Assembly: GCF_005938225.1 (NCBI RefSeq)
Contig: NZ_VCPC01000002.1
Coordinates: 992,001 to 1,056,000 of the forward strand
Source: Arenibacterium halophilum
GTDB taxonomy: Bacteria; Pseudomonadota; Alphaproteobacteria; Rhodobacterales; Rhodobacteraceae
DNA length: 64,000 nucleotides
Direction: 5' to 3'
The number at the start of each line of letters is the position of its first letter. Position 1 is the first letter of the stretch. Below the pieces are notes generated by a model. It was given only the letters and a program-made list of their open reading frames with translations, was not told the DNA's origin and made no database searches. The position numbers were made by a program, and so were the translations under genes. Below, piece by piece: positions 1-8,061 of this stretch.

Positions 1-1089
1 ATCCGCATCACCGGGGCGAACAAAGATGGACAGCGGGCTTGCGTCGATCGGCGTTGTAAAATCCATCCTCGTGCGGCGGTCTTCGTTCATCGACGCCTGG
101 GGCAAAAGATCAAAGCTGCCTGCCTGTGGCCCAGACTTCCATTCAGCCGAGGAAATTCGTTCAAACCGCAACTGGTATCCGGCAAGATCGGCCAGAGATT
201 TCAAAACCTCGATCGAATAACCCGATGCTGTCCCGTCTTCTGCAATCACGACGTATGGCGGAAACGGCATGACGCCGACCGACAGAACATCAGGCACGGG
301 CGGAGCCTGCTCAATTGACCATCGGCGCCGCAGATCATCCAGGCGCCCATCGCTTTCAAGCGTCCCAATGCTTGCGTTAATGGCGGCAAGCAGATCCGCT
401 CGGCTGTCGTGCAGCGCCACGAAACGTGGGACCGCCCCAAGATCGGGCCCGGCCGGAACGACACGGTGATCAAGGCGTGCGTGCCGCAGCATGTATCCAT
501 TCGGAGCATCGACAGATACGATACCATCAACCAACCCCGTCAGCAGGGCCATATGCGCATGTGCATAGCCTTCGTAGGCGATGATTTCGTTTTGATCCGC
601 GATAAAGGGCGTATCAGAGCCGGCCGTCGGTGGAATGGTTCCGACCCGTCTTCCCCTGAACTGGCTCAGGTCGAATTCAACCCGCTCTTCCGCGCGAACG
701 TAAAGGCGCACCCGGGACGTAGCGACCGGGTCCGAGAAATGATTGGTCGACTCGATCACTGGCAGACGTGCAAGGCCCGCAATCATCTGCGACTCGCCCG
801 TCGCTTGTGCTTGGATGACCTCTGCAACCGTGTCGAAACGCCGAAACTCGATCGCGAATCCAGCGTCGTCTGCGACAAGCCGCGCGAGTTCCGCAAAGAA
901 ACCCGTTGGCGCCCCGTCACGCGCTGCAGAGGAAAAACCCGGTGCCTCTGTCCAGCCAACGATAACCGGTGACCGGTCCGGTTGGCCTGACTGGGCCAGT
1001 GCGGGAAGCGAAACCAGGCAAAGGGCTATCACGTATGACGCCAGTGCCCCAATTTGATATGCTCGTGGCACGAACGCGCGAAGCTTCAT
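1..1089 (-). CDS. Tandem periplasmic solute-binding (SBP_bac_3) protein or sensor, cut by window edge
   Basis: The frame is open from an ATG at 1089 down to base 1 (363 codons) and the C-terminus lies outside the window. The N-terminus has a basic stretch, a hydrophobic core and an ALA-Q cleavage site, so it is a secretory signal peptide. Two type-3 solute-binding modules follow: about residues 40-255 (starting VIVGWTEAPGFSS, ending DDLRRRW) and a second from about 268 (VLSVGVMPFPPYVV) running off the edge. Two SBP_bac_3 modules in series are typical of the periplasmic part of sensor kinases and cyclic-di-GMP enzymes, and less often of free binding proteins. The gene is divergent from the MetOD1/hybrid-kinase pair, with 257 bp between starts. 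The ligand is unknown. No strong Shine-Dalgarno is seen before the start. Confidence 0.8.
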   Translation of the reverse strand, partial: MKLRAFVPRAYQIGALASYVIALCLVSLPALAQSGQPDRSPVIVGWTEAPGFSSAARDGAPTGFFAELARLVADDAGFAIEFRRFDTVAEVIQAQATGESQMIAGLARLPVIESTNHFSDPVATSRVRLYVRAEERVEFDLSQFRGRRVGTIPPTAGSDTPFIADQNEIIAYEGYAHAHMALLTGLVDGIVSVDAPNGYMLRHARLDHRVVPAGPDLGAVPRFVALHDSRADLLAAINASIGTLESDGRLDDLRRRWSIEQAPPVPDVLSVGVMPFPPYVVIAEDGTASGYSIEVLKSLADLAGYQLRFERISSAEWKSGPQAGSFDLLPQASMNEDRRTRMDFTTPIDASPLSIFVRPGDAD

Positions 1090-1346
1090 CAAGGTTTGCG
1101 CCAAGCACACCACGTTCTGAGACCGGACAGACCCTTGGTTACAGCACAATGCTTGCGCCCTTGGAACGATTTCGATGGGTTGAGCAGCGACCTACTGCCG
1201 ATACTTGTTCAGTGGTCTGTGTGACGTTCACGAGTTAAAAATTGGTGAATCTTCGCAACCGCAGGAAGCAATAGTTGCCTTTTATTTGGTGAACGTTACC
1301 TAGCCTGATAGGTTCGAAGAAATTCGCTTATTAAGGGAGTGGGCCA

Positions 1347-1877
1347 ATGGCCGATAAACTACCTGAGCCGAAATTTGCACCCGATCACCGCAAAGACCCT
1401 TTTATGCGCTCCGTATTGCGGGAACTCGTGGGTATTCTGGAAAGCACAGTCGGAGAGCGCGAGGCCGAGGCCTACATCAACCATGTCGGGGTATCGCTGG
1501 GCCAGGTGTTGAACGAAGAATACCGGGCGGCTTTTGCCGAAGACCGGCTTGATCTGGCCCAGGTCGCGGCGACCCTTGTTGACCTGAAGGCGCGCATCGA
1601 CGGCGGGTTCTTCATTGAAAGCATGGATCGGAATGAAATCGTGCTGGTGAATACTGCCTGTCCGTTCGGAGATATGGTCATCGGGCGCACGTCGCTCTGC
1701 CGTATGACGGCAAACGTCTTCGGGCACATCGTGGCCGAGAACCTTGGCTATGCGCGCGTCGGGATTCAGGAAGCGATTGCGCGCGGGCACTCGCGGTGCC
1801 GGGTGACGATCGGCATCGCCGACCCGGTTCTGCCTGTCGACACTCAGGCCAGCGAATTTTTTGCCAGTGATCAGTAA
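1347..1877 (+). CDS. MetOD1 (methanogen output domain 1)-like sensory protein
   Basis: This 176-residue cytoplasmic protein has no signal peptide or membrane segment. Residues about 20-165 resemble the methanogen output domain 1 / V4R-like fold. Conserved-looking Cys positions lie in the segments NTACPFGD, TSLCRMT and GHSRCRVTI. In related domains such Cys/His residues bind metal or a cofactor; that is inference here. A clear AAGGGAG Shine-Dalgarno precedes the ATG at about 7 bases. The stop is 12 bp before the TTG start of the hybrid kinase, so the two genes are almost certainly co-transcribed and translationally coupled. The likely role is sensory partner of the kinase. Confidence 0.7.
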   Translation: MADKLPEPKFAPDHRKDPFMRSVLRELVGILESTVGEREAEAYINHVGVSLGQVLNEEYRAAFAEDRLDLAQVAATLVDLKARIDGGFFIESMDRNEIVLVNTACPFGDMVIGRTSLCRMTANVFGHIVAENLGYARVGIQEAIARGHSRCRVTIGIADPVLPVDTQASEFFASDQ

Positions 1878-1889
1878 GGAGAGCGCGTC

Positions 1890-3953
1890 TTGCCGGAAAC
1901 CGTCTCGACAATGCTGGGCGCGATACTCGACCTGACAGATGATGCCATTCTTGTCATTGATCCGTCCAGTCGGACGATCCAGTTTTCCAGCCCGCGCGCG
2001 ATCGAGATTATTGGCCGGACATTGGCAAGCGATAACGTCCCGTTGTCGCACATCTTTGCAAATGACGAGGCCGAATTCGATCAATTCCTGCAGCGTTCAA
2101 AATCGGTAACCGATCCGATCATCTCGCAGGTCTCAATTCTGCCCGGCAAGAATGTCATGACCGCGAAGGGTCGGCGTATGACGGCATCGGACGGAACGCC
2201 AAAGGTGCTTTTGCTTCTTGAACGCGAAGCTGAGCTGGCCCATCGGTTCCGGCTCATCTCGGATCGGATAACTGGCCTCAGAACGGAAGTCGGGCGCCGT
2301 GTACTGGCCGAGCGGAAACTCTCGTCGAATATGACGGCCCTGCGGCGCGCGCTGGATGCCATCCGCAAGATGGCCTCGGTCGATGTTTCCTCGGCAGGTT
2401 ACCTCGACCAGACGGTGGCCCTGATCGCGGACACTCTCGAGGTTGATGCGGTGATGCTGGTTATGGACACGCTTGGCCAACTCCATGTCAGCGCGGCAGC
2501 CGGGAGGTTTGCCGACCATGGCCTTCATGACAGGTTTCTGGAGGTGTCTCGGGTGGACTTCGCGCGCCACTGGGCCGACGATCCACAACGGGCCAAGGCG
2601 CTTTTGCTGGCGGCCATACGGCAGGTCTCCGGCCATGCGATCAATGCCACCGACACGATGACTGTGCCGATCACGGTCACTGGCGTGACAAGGGGTGCGC
2701 TGATCTGCACCACAGAGCCGGGATCGGTTCGCGGCATGGCCACGCAAGCGGAAGGTGACATCGTGGCCGAAGTGCTTGGCAATCTCATCGCGCGCGCCGA
2801 AACCGAAGCGCGGCTTATCCATGCTCAGAAACTGCACGCGGTCGGGCAGCTCACCGGCGGCATCGCGCATGATTTCAACAACATACTTGCTGTTGTTCTG
2901 GGGAACGCGGAAATCCTGCTGGACGAACTCAAGAGCAACGAGCGTGAATTGGCCGAAGACATAGTCGATGCGGCGCGGCGCGGTGCGACACTCACCGCGC
3001 GTTTGCTGGCCTTCGCCCGCAAGCAGCCACTGAAACCGGAAGCCACCGACGTCAACGTGCTGCTGCGCGAGATAGAACCCCTGCTGCGTCGCACCGTACG
3101 CGAGAATATCGAGCTCAGTCTGATTAACGGCGGTAACCTTTGGTCAGGTCGGGTGGACAAGAGCCAATTCGAAAATGCGGTGCTGAACCTTGTGGCGAAT
3201 GCTCGCGACGCGATGCCGACAGGGGGCAAGCTGACCATCGAAACCGCAAATGTCAGGCTGGATGAAAACTATGCCGCACAGCATGACGAGGTGACGGCCG
3301 GCCATTACGTCATGGTCGCTGTCAGCGACAGCGGTACGGGCATGTCTCCCGAGGTCGCGAAAGAGGCGTTCACTCCGTTCTTCACCACGAAGACCGTCGG
3401 GGATGGCAGCGGGCTTGGGCTAAGCATGGTCTTCGGCTTCGTCAAACAGTCCGAAGGGCACGTAAAGATATATTCCGAAGTTGGAATCGGCACCACGATC
3501 AAGATGTATTTTCCGAGTGCCTACACGGACGGGTCGGACACGTCGGCGCAGCTGTCCGACGATGTCGACAGCGAAGCGCAGCGTCGCGGAAAAATCCTGC
3601 TGACAGAGGATGACGCCGGCGTTCTGAGGTTTATCACACGAAGCCTTACCAGGCTTGGCTATGAGGTCGAGGCCGTTTCCAATGCCGAGGATGCTGCAGC
3701 CCTGCTACGACGTCACAGCTATGATCTGTTGTTGACGGATGTGGTGCTTCCCGGCGTGATGAACGGCGCAGAACTTGCCGAGATCGCCAAAAGCCTCGCC
3801 CCGGACATGCCTGTGCTGTTCATGTCGGGCTATACGGAGAATGTCATCGTGCACAACGGCAGGCTTGATCCGGATGTCGAATTCATCTCGAAGCCCTTTA
3901 CGCGCGAACAGTTGGCATCACGACTGGCCGCCTTGATCGGCTATCAGCCGTAA
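1890..3953 (+). CDS. Soluble hybrid histidine kinase (PAS-GAF-HisKA-HATPase-REC)
   Basis: This is a 687-aa cytoplasmic hybrid kinase without membrane segments. Visible modules are a PAS domain (about 5-110), a GAF-like domain (about 165-305), a HisKA dimerisation helix with H327 in the box GGIAHDFNN, an HATPase domain (about 420-535, with VLNLVANARDA and GSGLGLSMV), and a C-terminal receiver with phosphoacceptor D617 in LLLTDVVLPG. The start is TTG, chosen because AAGGAGAG lies 6 bases upstream and the frame begins right after the MetOD1 gene. No DNA-binding output domain is present, so the signal must pass to another protein, or the receiver tunes the kinase. The HDFNN box places it in the large PAS/GAF hybrid family found in alphaproteobacteria. 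Confidence 0.85.
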   Translation: MPETVSTMLGAILDLTDDAILVIDPSSRTIQFSSPRAIEIIGRTLASDNVPLSHIFANDEAEFDQFLQRSKSVTDPIISQVSILPGKNVMTAKGRRMTASDGTPKVLLLLEREAELAHRFRLISDRITGLRTEVGRRVLAERKLSSNMTALRRALDAIRKMASVDVSSAGYLDQTVALIADTLEVDAVMLVMDTLGQLHVSAAAGRFADHGLHDRFLEVSRVDFARHWADDPQRAKALLLAAIRQVSGHAINATDTMTVPITVTGVTRGALICTTEPGSVRGMATQAEGDIVAEVLGNLIARAETEARLIHAQKLHAVGQLTGGIAHDFNNILAVVLGNAEILLDELKSNERELAEDIVDAARRGATLTARLLAFARKQPLKPEATDVNVLLREIEPLLRRTVRENIELSLINGGNLWSGRVDKSQFENAVLNLVANARDAMPTGGKLTIETANVRLDENYAAQHDEVTAGHYVMVAVSDSGTGMSPEVAKEAFTPFFTTKTVGDGSGLGLSMVFGFVKQSEGHVKIYSEVGIGTTIKMYFPSAYTDGSDTSAQLSDDVDSEAQRRGKILLTEDDAGVLRFITRSLTRLGYEVEAVSNAEDAAALLRRHSYDLLLTDVVLPGVMNGAELAEIAKSLAPDMPVLFMSGYTENVIVHNGRLDPDVEFISKPFTREQLASRLAALIGYQP

Positions 3954-4472
3954 CGCGCCCCTGAGCCGCAGTCTCAGGGCGACCTTTCCACCAGAATCTA
4001 CCCTTGCTGGACGGATAGGACCTCTCTTCAAAAGCTGTGGCCGTGGTCTTTCCCACTGAAGTGCTCCACCTTTTGGGTAGTTTGTCCCGTATGATGGAGG
4101 ACTACTTGGATGGCAGGCAGGCTATGAGACAAATTGCTTGATAGAGAGGTCTTCTATTCGCTGCGAGGAGGCCAGACCCTGATCGAACGCTGGTGCCAGC
4201 CCTACAAGACGGTGCAGTGCGTCGGCCGTCCCGTCTGCGGCGCCTCTGTTGCTCCCAGCTCATTTCCGTCGATCACTTGCCGCCACGCTTTGCGGCGCAG
4301 CTTCTCCGAACGGTTGTGGAACATCGGGTTCAGGATTGGTTGAATAAGGGATGTCGGCTGTGCCGACGAAGCTGCCGTCGGGCTTTGCTTATGGATGTCC
4401 GCCAATCGAAGCAAGAGTTGACCGTTGCCTGTCGATGATCGCAACTTCAGATTGACCCTAACTGTACGCGTC
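3954..4472. other. Gene-poor stretch between hybrid kinase and IS element
   Basis: Apart from the transposase tail listed separately, this stretch holds no gene that I can support. The bases just after the kinase stop (about 3963-3982) include a short GC-rich dyad but no clear T-run. An open frame on the minus strand at 4202-4444 (contains EKLRRKAWRQVIDG) has no recognised family and is probably a remnant. Confidence 0.5.
4134..4250 (+). pseudogene. C-terminal remnant of an IS3-family OrfB transposase
   Basis: Translation gives EVFYSLRGGQTLIERW followed by PYKTV and then a degraded tail. The intact family shows E.FYSLREAQ..IE.WR..YNTVRPHSALGYRPPAP, so this is the last part of the integrase domain with the RPHS/GYRP end scrambled. 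Nothing of the catalytic core is present. The next 220 bases up to the IS at 4473 show only weak open frames and no recognisable gene. Together with the neighbouring IS this marks 4.1-6.0 kb as a graveyard of mobile DNA. Confidence 0.5.
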
Positions 4473-4528
4473 TGACGTGGTCCCTGTTTCCCGGAGAGAT
4501 TTGCGGCGCTGCTAAGCTTGCCTGTTGA

Positions 4529-5410
4529 TCATGCCGCCGCCTGCAGGTCAGGGCCTTGGTGGGCCTCGACAGGTATTCTACCCCCGAGCGCGGAATGTGG
4601 TCGCTCGGTGTCATAGAAGTCGATCCACCTGCCTATGCCAGCCCTGGCCGCCGATCCGGTCTCGAAGGCATGGAGGTAGACGCATTCGTACTTCAATGAC
4701 CGCCATAGCCGTTCGATCATGAGGTTGTCCATCCAGCGACCGCGGCCGTCCATGGACACCTTCACCGTTGCGTCGAGCAGGATCTGCGTAAAGCACGGGC
4801 TTGTGAACTGACTGCCTTGGTCCGTATTGAATATCTCGGGCCGACCATGGATCTTGAAGGCATCCTCCAGCGCCTCGATACAGAACTCGGTGTCCGTCCG
4901 CTATGGCCTCGGACCAATGGCGGCTCATGGCGAACTGTTCGACAGCCGCCACGACAGAACCCGGCGCGTGCCCCAGTCCATGATCGCAACCAGATACAGG
5001 AAGCCGCGCCGCATGGGGATATAAGTGATGTCTGCGCACCAGACGTGGTTCGGGCGCGTGATCACCAGATCCCGGAGCAGATACGGATACTTGCAGTGCT
5101 CCGGATGCGGCACCGTCGTCTTTGGTTTCTGGTAGACCGCGTGCAGGCCCATCTTCGCCATGAGCCAACGCACCTGTTTCCGCTCGACACAATAGCCCTG
5201 CTTGCGCAGATGCCTCGCCATTTGGCGGCTGCCGTAGAACGGCGTCTCCATGAACTGCGCGTCGATCAGCTTCATCAGCGCCAGGTTCAGCGGCGTCTCC
5301 GTCCTGCCCGGCCCATACCATGCCGACCGGCTTATCCCGATCAGCGCGCATTGCCGGGTGATCGACAGCACCACGTGCCGCGGATCGATCATTTCTCGCC
5401 TCCGGGACAT
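4529..5410 (-). pseudogene. IS3-family OrfB DDE transposase, interrupted by in-frame stops
   Basis: The integrase begins near MSRRREMIDPRHVVLS. It keeps the HTH_21 segment (SITRQCALIGISRSAWY) and the DDE residues: D in [11 protein letters not shown] in FNTDQGSQF and E in MDNLMIERLW. The C-terminal RPHSALGGRIPVE is present and the stop is at 4529. Between RLSNS and DTEFC an insert of about 36 bases (about 4897-4933) brings a TGA and a TAG in frame while preserving the reading frame on both sides. The catalytic residues are thus intact but split over two open pieces (4925-5410 and 4529-about 4890). Confidence 0.85.
4894..4931. repeat. Palindromic insert A in orfB
   Basis: This segment shares with insert B the exact 17-mer CCTCGGACCAATGGCGG (4907-4923) and the flanking CCGTCCGCT (4894-4902). 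It forms an imperfect dyad (CGCTATGGCC against GGCTCATGGCG). It adds two in-frame stop codons to orfB, so it is more decayed than B but clearly related to it. Confidence 0.55.
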
Positions 5411-5425
5411 GCTCACCGTCCGCTC

Positions 5426-5458
5426 GCCATTGTCCTCGGACCAATGGCGGACAATGGC
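5426..5458. repeat. Palindromic insert B at the orfA/orfB junction
   Basis: GCCATTGTCC (5426-5435) and GGACAATGGC (5449-5458) form a perfect 10-bp dyad around a 13-base centre. Relative to the family this adds about 13 residues after LAK in OrfA, in frame. Its central 17 bases, CCTCGGACCAATGGCGG (5434-5450), recur exactly in insert A. Confidence 0.6.
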
Positions 5459-5468
5459 TCGCCTTTCG

Positions 5469-5771
5469 CTAAAAAATCCCGTTCCACCACGAGCTGGCCG
5501 ATCTTCCCTCTCGCACATGCAGGCATGTGCTGCCGGGCAGAGGGACGTGCAGCTTCTCTATCTCGCCGTCCTTCTCGGCGGCCTTCACTTCGGCTTTGCC
5601 CGAGACAATCCCGGACATGCCCCCAAGAGCCTGCCGCTTCCATGTGTTGATCAAGGTCTGATGCACCCCGTGCTTCGCCACCAGCTCGGCGACCGTCAGC
5701 TCCCCGCGAATGGCCTCGAGCGCCACCTTCGCCTTGAACTCGGCGCCGTAATTCTTTCGTTTGCCAGCCAT
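5469..5771 (-). pseudogene. IS3-family OrfA (helix-turn-helix), frameshifted by a palindromic insert
   Basis: Reading from ATG 5771, the protein begins MAGKRKNYGAEFKAKVALEA and contains the transposase helix-turn-helix (ELTVAELVAKHGVHQTLINT) followed by the WKRQ segment and a leucine-zipper-like part up to EIEKLH. The conserved continuation KIGQLVVERDFLAK is still encoded, but in another frame, because about 40 extra bases (5506-5545) sit between the two parts. The frame given therefore ends with an unrelated tail at 5469. Intact OrfA binds the IS ends and normally feeds a -1 frameshift into OrfB. Confidence 0.8.
5506..5545. repeat. Palindromic insert C in orfA
   Basis: Forty bases interrupt orfA here. 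They contain a perfect dyad GCACATGC (5513-5520) / GCATGTGC (5523-5530) with a 2-base loop, flanked by CCCTCT (5506-5511) and AGAGGG (5539-5544). The segment is absent from the expected OrfA coding sequence and causes a frameshift. Confidence 0.6.
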
Positions 5772-5837
5772 GCTGTTCTTCCTCGTCTTCGTTGGCGGCA
5801 AGCTTAGCAGGATGTCCGTTTTTCGGGGACCACCTCA

Positions 5838-6023
5838 TGCTCCTGCGGGTACGCGGCTGGCTTGCTGGTGGCTGAAATCGACCGGCCCGAGCTGACGGTG
5901 CAGGAGGTGGCAGACAATGCCCGTTGCACGCGCTGCCACGCGCACGGTGCGGTGTGTAAAATGGTCACCTTGGAGGGCGGGTCGTTCGACGCGATACAGG
6001 GCGCGCGGAGCGCACAATTTTGA
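5838..6023 (+). pseudogene. C-terminal fragment of a Cys-rich protein cut off by the IS
   Basis: A reading frame starts directly at the IS border and runs to TGA at 6021-6023, giving CSCGYAAGLLVAEI, then RCTRCHAHGAVCKM, and ending QGARSAQF. The CxxC and CxxCxxxxxxxC pattern suggests a small zinc-binding module, as in short Rhodobacteraceae proteins of unknown function. The N-terminus and start codon are missing, presumably removed or displaced by the IS. Confidence 0.45.
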
Positions 6024-6130
6024 TTGGATTCGTGTGACTCATTGGCTGTAAGCCATTGAAATCATATGCGCGAACCTATGCGCTCCGTGTGACACAATGC
6101 CATTGATTTTATTGGATTTTTCGGCGGAGG

Positions 6131-6207
6131 TGGTAGGCCCGGCAGGACTTGAACCCGCAACCAAAGCGTTATGAGCGCTCTGCTCTAACCAATTGAGCTA
6201 CAGGCCC
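6131..6207 (-). tRNA. tRNA with CAU anticodon, probably tRNA-Ile2 (lysidine-modified)
   Basis: On the minus strand a full cloverleaf can be drawn. The acceptor arm is GGGCCTG pairing with CGGGCCT, the D arm is GCTC...GAGC, the anticodon arm is GAGCG-CTCATAA-CGCTT with anticodon CAT, the T arm is GCGGG-TTCAAGT-CCTGC, and an encoded CCA ends at 6131. The arms resemble alphaproteobacterial tRNA-Ile(CAU) more than elongator Met, but sequence alone does not settle this. Its 3' end faces the mobile-element zone. Confidence 0.88.
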
Positions 6208-6331
6208 GCCTGTCTGCTGGTTACGCAAGCGCGCGGGCCCGGTCAAGCGGCGAAGCGGCGCAGGGGGCGTGGACTCCGCGCGCGCTCTGCCGTATCGGAA
6301 GTCTCACTTGGATCAAGCGGAGATCGCAGAC

Positions 6332-7381
6332 ATGAGCGGCCAGTCGGGCAAAGGCATTACTTACGCGCAGGCAGGCGTTGATATCGACGCGGGCAATGCC
6401 TTGGTGGAACGGATCAAACCGGCGGCCAAACGCACCGCACGCCCCGGCGTGATGAGCGCGCTTGGCGGGTTTGGCGCGCTGTTCGATCTGAAAGGCGCGG
6501 GCTATTCCGATCCGATCCTTGTCGCCGCCACCGATGGCGTGGGCACCAAGCTGCGCATTGCGATTGATACCGGGCTGGTGGATGGCGTGGGCATCGACCT
6601 TGTTGCCATGTGCGTGAACGATCTGGTGTGCCAAGGCGCCGAGCCTTTGTTTTTCCTTGATTATTTTGCCACCGGAAAGCTGGAAACAGACAAGGCCGCG
6701 CGCATCGTCGAAGGCATCGCCGAGGGCTGCCTGCGTTCGGGCGCGGCGCTGATCGGGGGCGAAACCGCCGAGATGCCGGGCATGTACCCCGAAGGCGATT
6801 TCGATCTTGCTGGCTTTGCCGTGGGCGCGATGGAACGCGGCGCCGATTTGCCCCGCGACGTGGCCGAGGGTGACGTGCTTCTGGGTCTTGCCAGCGATGG
6901 CGTGCATTCCAACGGCTATTCGCTGGTGCGCCGTCTGGTCGACATCTCGGGCCTTGGCTGGGACGCGCCCAGCCCCTTTGGCGAGGGTGCCCTCGGCGAG
7001 GCGCTGCTGGCGCCGACGCGGCTGTATGTCCGCCCGGTGTTGGACGCGATCCGGGCAGGGGGCGTTCATGCGCTGGCCCATATCACCGGCGGTGGTCTGA
7101 CGGAAAACCTGCCCCGCGTGTTGCCCGAGGGCATGGGCGCCGACATCGACCTTGACGCATGGGCGCTGCCGCCGGTGTTCGGCTGGATGGCCAAGGTGGG
7201 CGAGATCGAGCCGGGCGAGATGCTGAAAACCTTCAACTGCGGCATCGGCATGGTGGTGGTCTGCGCGCCCGACCGGGCCGAGGCGCTGGCCCAACTGCTG
7301 AGCGAGGCGGGCGAAACTGTCTGCTGCCTGGGCACCGTCGGCGGCGCGGCGGGCATCCGCTATACGGGTTCGCTGGCGTGA
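6332..7381 (+). CDS. purM: Phosphoribosylformylglycinamidine cyclo-ligase (AIR synthetase)
   Basis: This 349-aa protein makes aminoimidazole ribotide from FGAM with ATP, step five of purine synthesis, in the cytosol. The start at 6332 ([18 protein letters not shown]) is chosen because the family begins there and GGAG lies 9 bases upstream; an in-frame ATG-like start at 6269 would add an unusual leader. Typical segments are [42 protein letters not shown] and [15 protein letters not shown]. Its stop overlaps the purN start (GTGA), so the two are translationally coupled. Confidence 0.96.
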   Translation: MSGQSGKGITYAQAGVDIDAGNALVERIKPAAKRTARPGVMSALGGFGALFDLKGAGYSDPILVAATDGVGTKLRIAIDTGLVDGVGIDLVAMCVNDLVCQGAEPLFFLDYFATGKLETDKAARIVEGIAEGCLRSGAALIGGETAEMPGMYPEGDFDLAGFAVGAMERGADLPRDVAEGDVLLGLASDGVHSNGYSLVRRLVDISGLGWDAPSPFGEGALGEALLAPTRLYVRPVLDAIRAGGVHALAHITGGGLTENLPRVLPEGMGADIDLDAWALPPVFGWMAKVGEIEPGEMLKTFNCGIGMVVVCAPDRAEALAQLLSEAGETVCCLGTVGGAAGIRYTGSLA

Positions 7382-7974
7382 GCCACAAGCGCGTTGCGAT
7401 CCTGATTTCTGGCGGCGGGTCCAATATGGTCGCGCTGGTCGACAGCATGTCAGGCGATCATCCCGCGCGGCCCTGCCTTGTGCTGTCGAATGACGCGGGC
7501 GCTGGCGGGCTGGAGAAGGCGCGCGCGCGCGGCATCGCTACGGCGGTGGTCGATCACCGCCCTTTTGCAGGCGACCGCCCCGCCTTCGAGGCGGAACTGG
7601 TGAAACCGATCCTCGAGGCGGGGGCGGACATCGTCTGCCTCGCCGGGTTCATGCGCGTGCTGACCGATGGGTTCGTGTCACAATTCCAAGGCCGGATGCT
7701 GAACATCCACCCCTCGCTTTTGCCGAAATACAAGGGCCTGCACACCCACGCCCGCGCGCTAGAAGCGGGCGACGCCGAGCACGGGTGCAGCGTGCACGAA
7801 GTGACGGCGCGGCTGGACGACGGCCCCATTCTGGGTCAGGCGCGGGTGCCCGTTCTGCCCGGTGACACACCGGACGCGCTGGCCGCGCGCGTGCTGGTGC
7901 AGGAACATCGCCTGTATCCGGCCGTTCTGCGCAAATTCGCGGCAGGCGACCGGACGCCGATCATCCTGACCTGA
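7378..7974 (+). CDS. purN: Phosphoribosylglycinamide formyltransferase (GART)
   Basis: This 198-aa enzyme transfers formyl from 10-formyl-THF to GAR, step three of purine synthesis. It begins at GTG 7378, overlapping the purM stop by four bases. It shows the [10 protein letters not shown] phosphate-binding start, [30 protein letters not shown] with the catalytic Asn/His, and [15 protein letters not shown] with the catalytic Asp. The length is normal. Purine genes elsewhere in the window (purCSQ, purL) are not in this operon. Confidence 0.95.
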   Translation: MSHKRVAILISGGGSNMVALVDSMSGDHPARPCLVLSNDAGAGGLEKARARGIATAVVDHRPFAGDRPAFEAELVKPILEAGADIVCLAGFMRVLTDGFVSQFQGRMLNIHPSLLPKYKGLHTHARALEAGDAEHGCSVHEVTARLDDGPILGQARVPVLPGDTPDALAARVLVQEHRLYPAVLRKFAAGDRTPIILT

Positions 7975-8061
7975 CGGGATGGATTTGCAATTCCGGGCCA
8001 ATCCCGTATGACTGCGCCCTGATAAACGCCTGCGCTTAAACCATTTCACCACCGGGACCAC

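Larger units (their letters stand above)
4473..5837 (-). mobile_element. Decayed IS3-family insertion sequence
   Basis: The element is bounded by imperfect terminal inverted repeats: TGAGGTGGTCCC reading inward from 5837 on the minus strand and TGACGTGGTCCC reading inward from 4473. Both ends continue with a shared TGCTAAGCTTGCC segment. It carries orfA and orfB on the minus strand. At about 1365 bp it is roughly 110 bp longer than a usual IS3-family element, which matches three inserts of about 36-40 bp in its genes. I see no convincing target-site duplication (GTC before, TGC after). It interrupts a reading frame that resumes at 5838. It is probably not autonomous any more. Confidence 0.85.

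Noticed and set aside
4473-5840. Target-site duplication of the IS
   Set aside because: The flanking triplets differ (GTC and TGC); any duplication has been lost or the borders are off by a few bases.
6131-6207. tRNA read as elongator tRNA-Met
   Set aside because: The anticodon CAU is shared, but the arms look more like tRNA-Ile2. This is kept open, as only a tRNA classifier would settle it.
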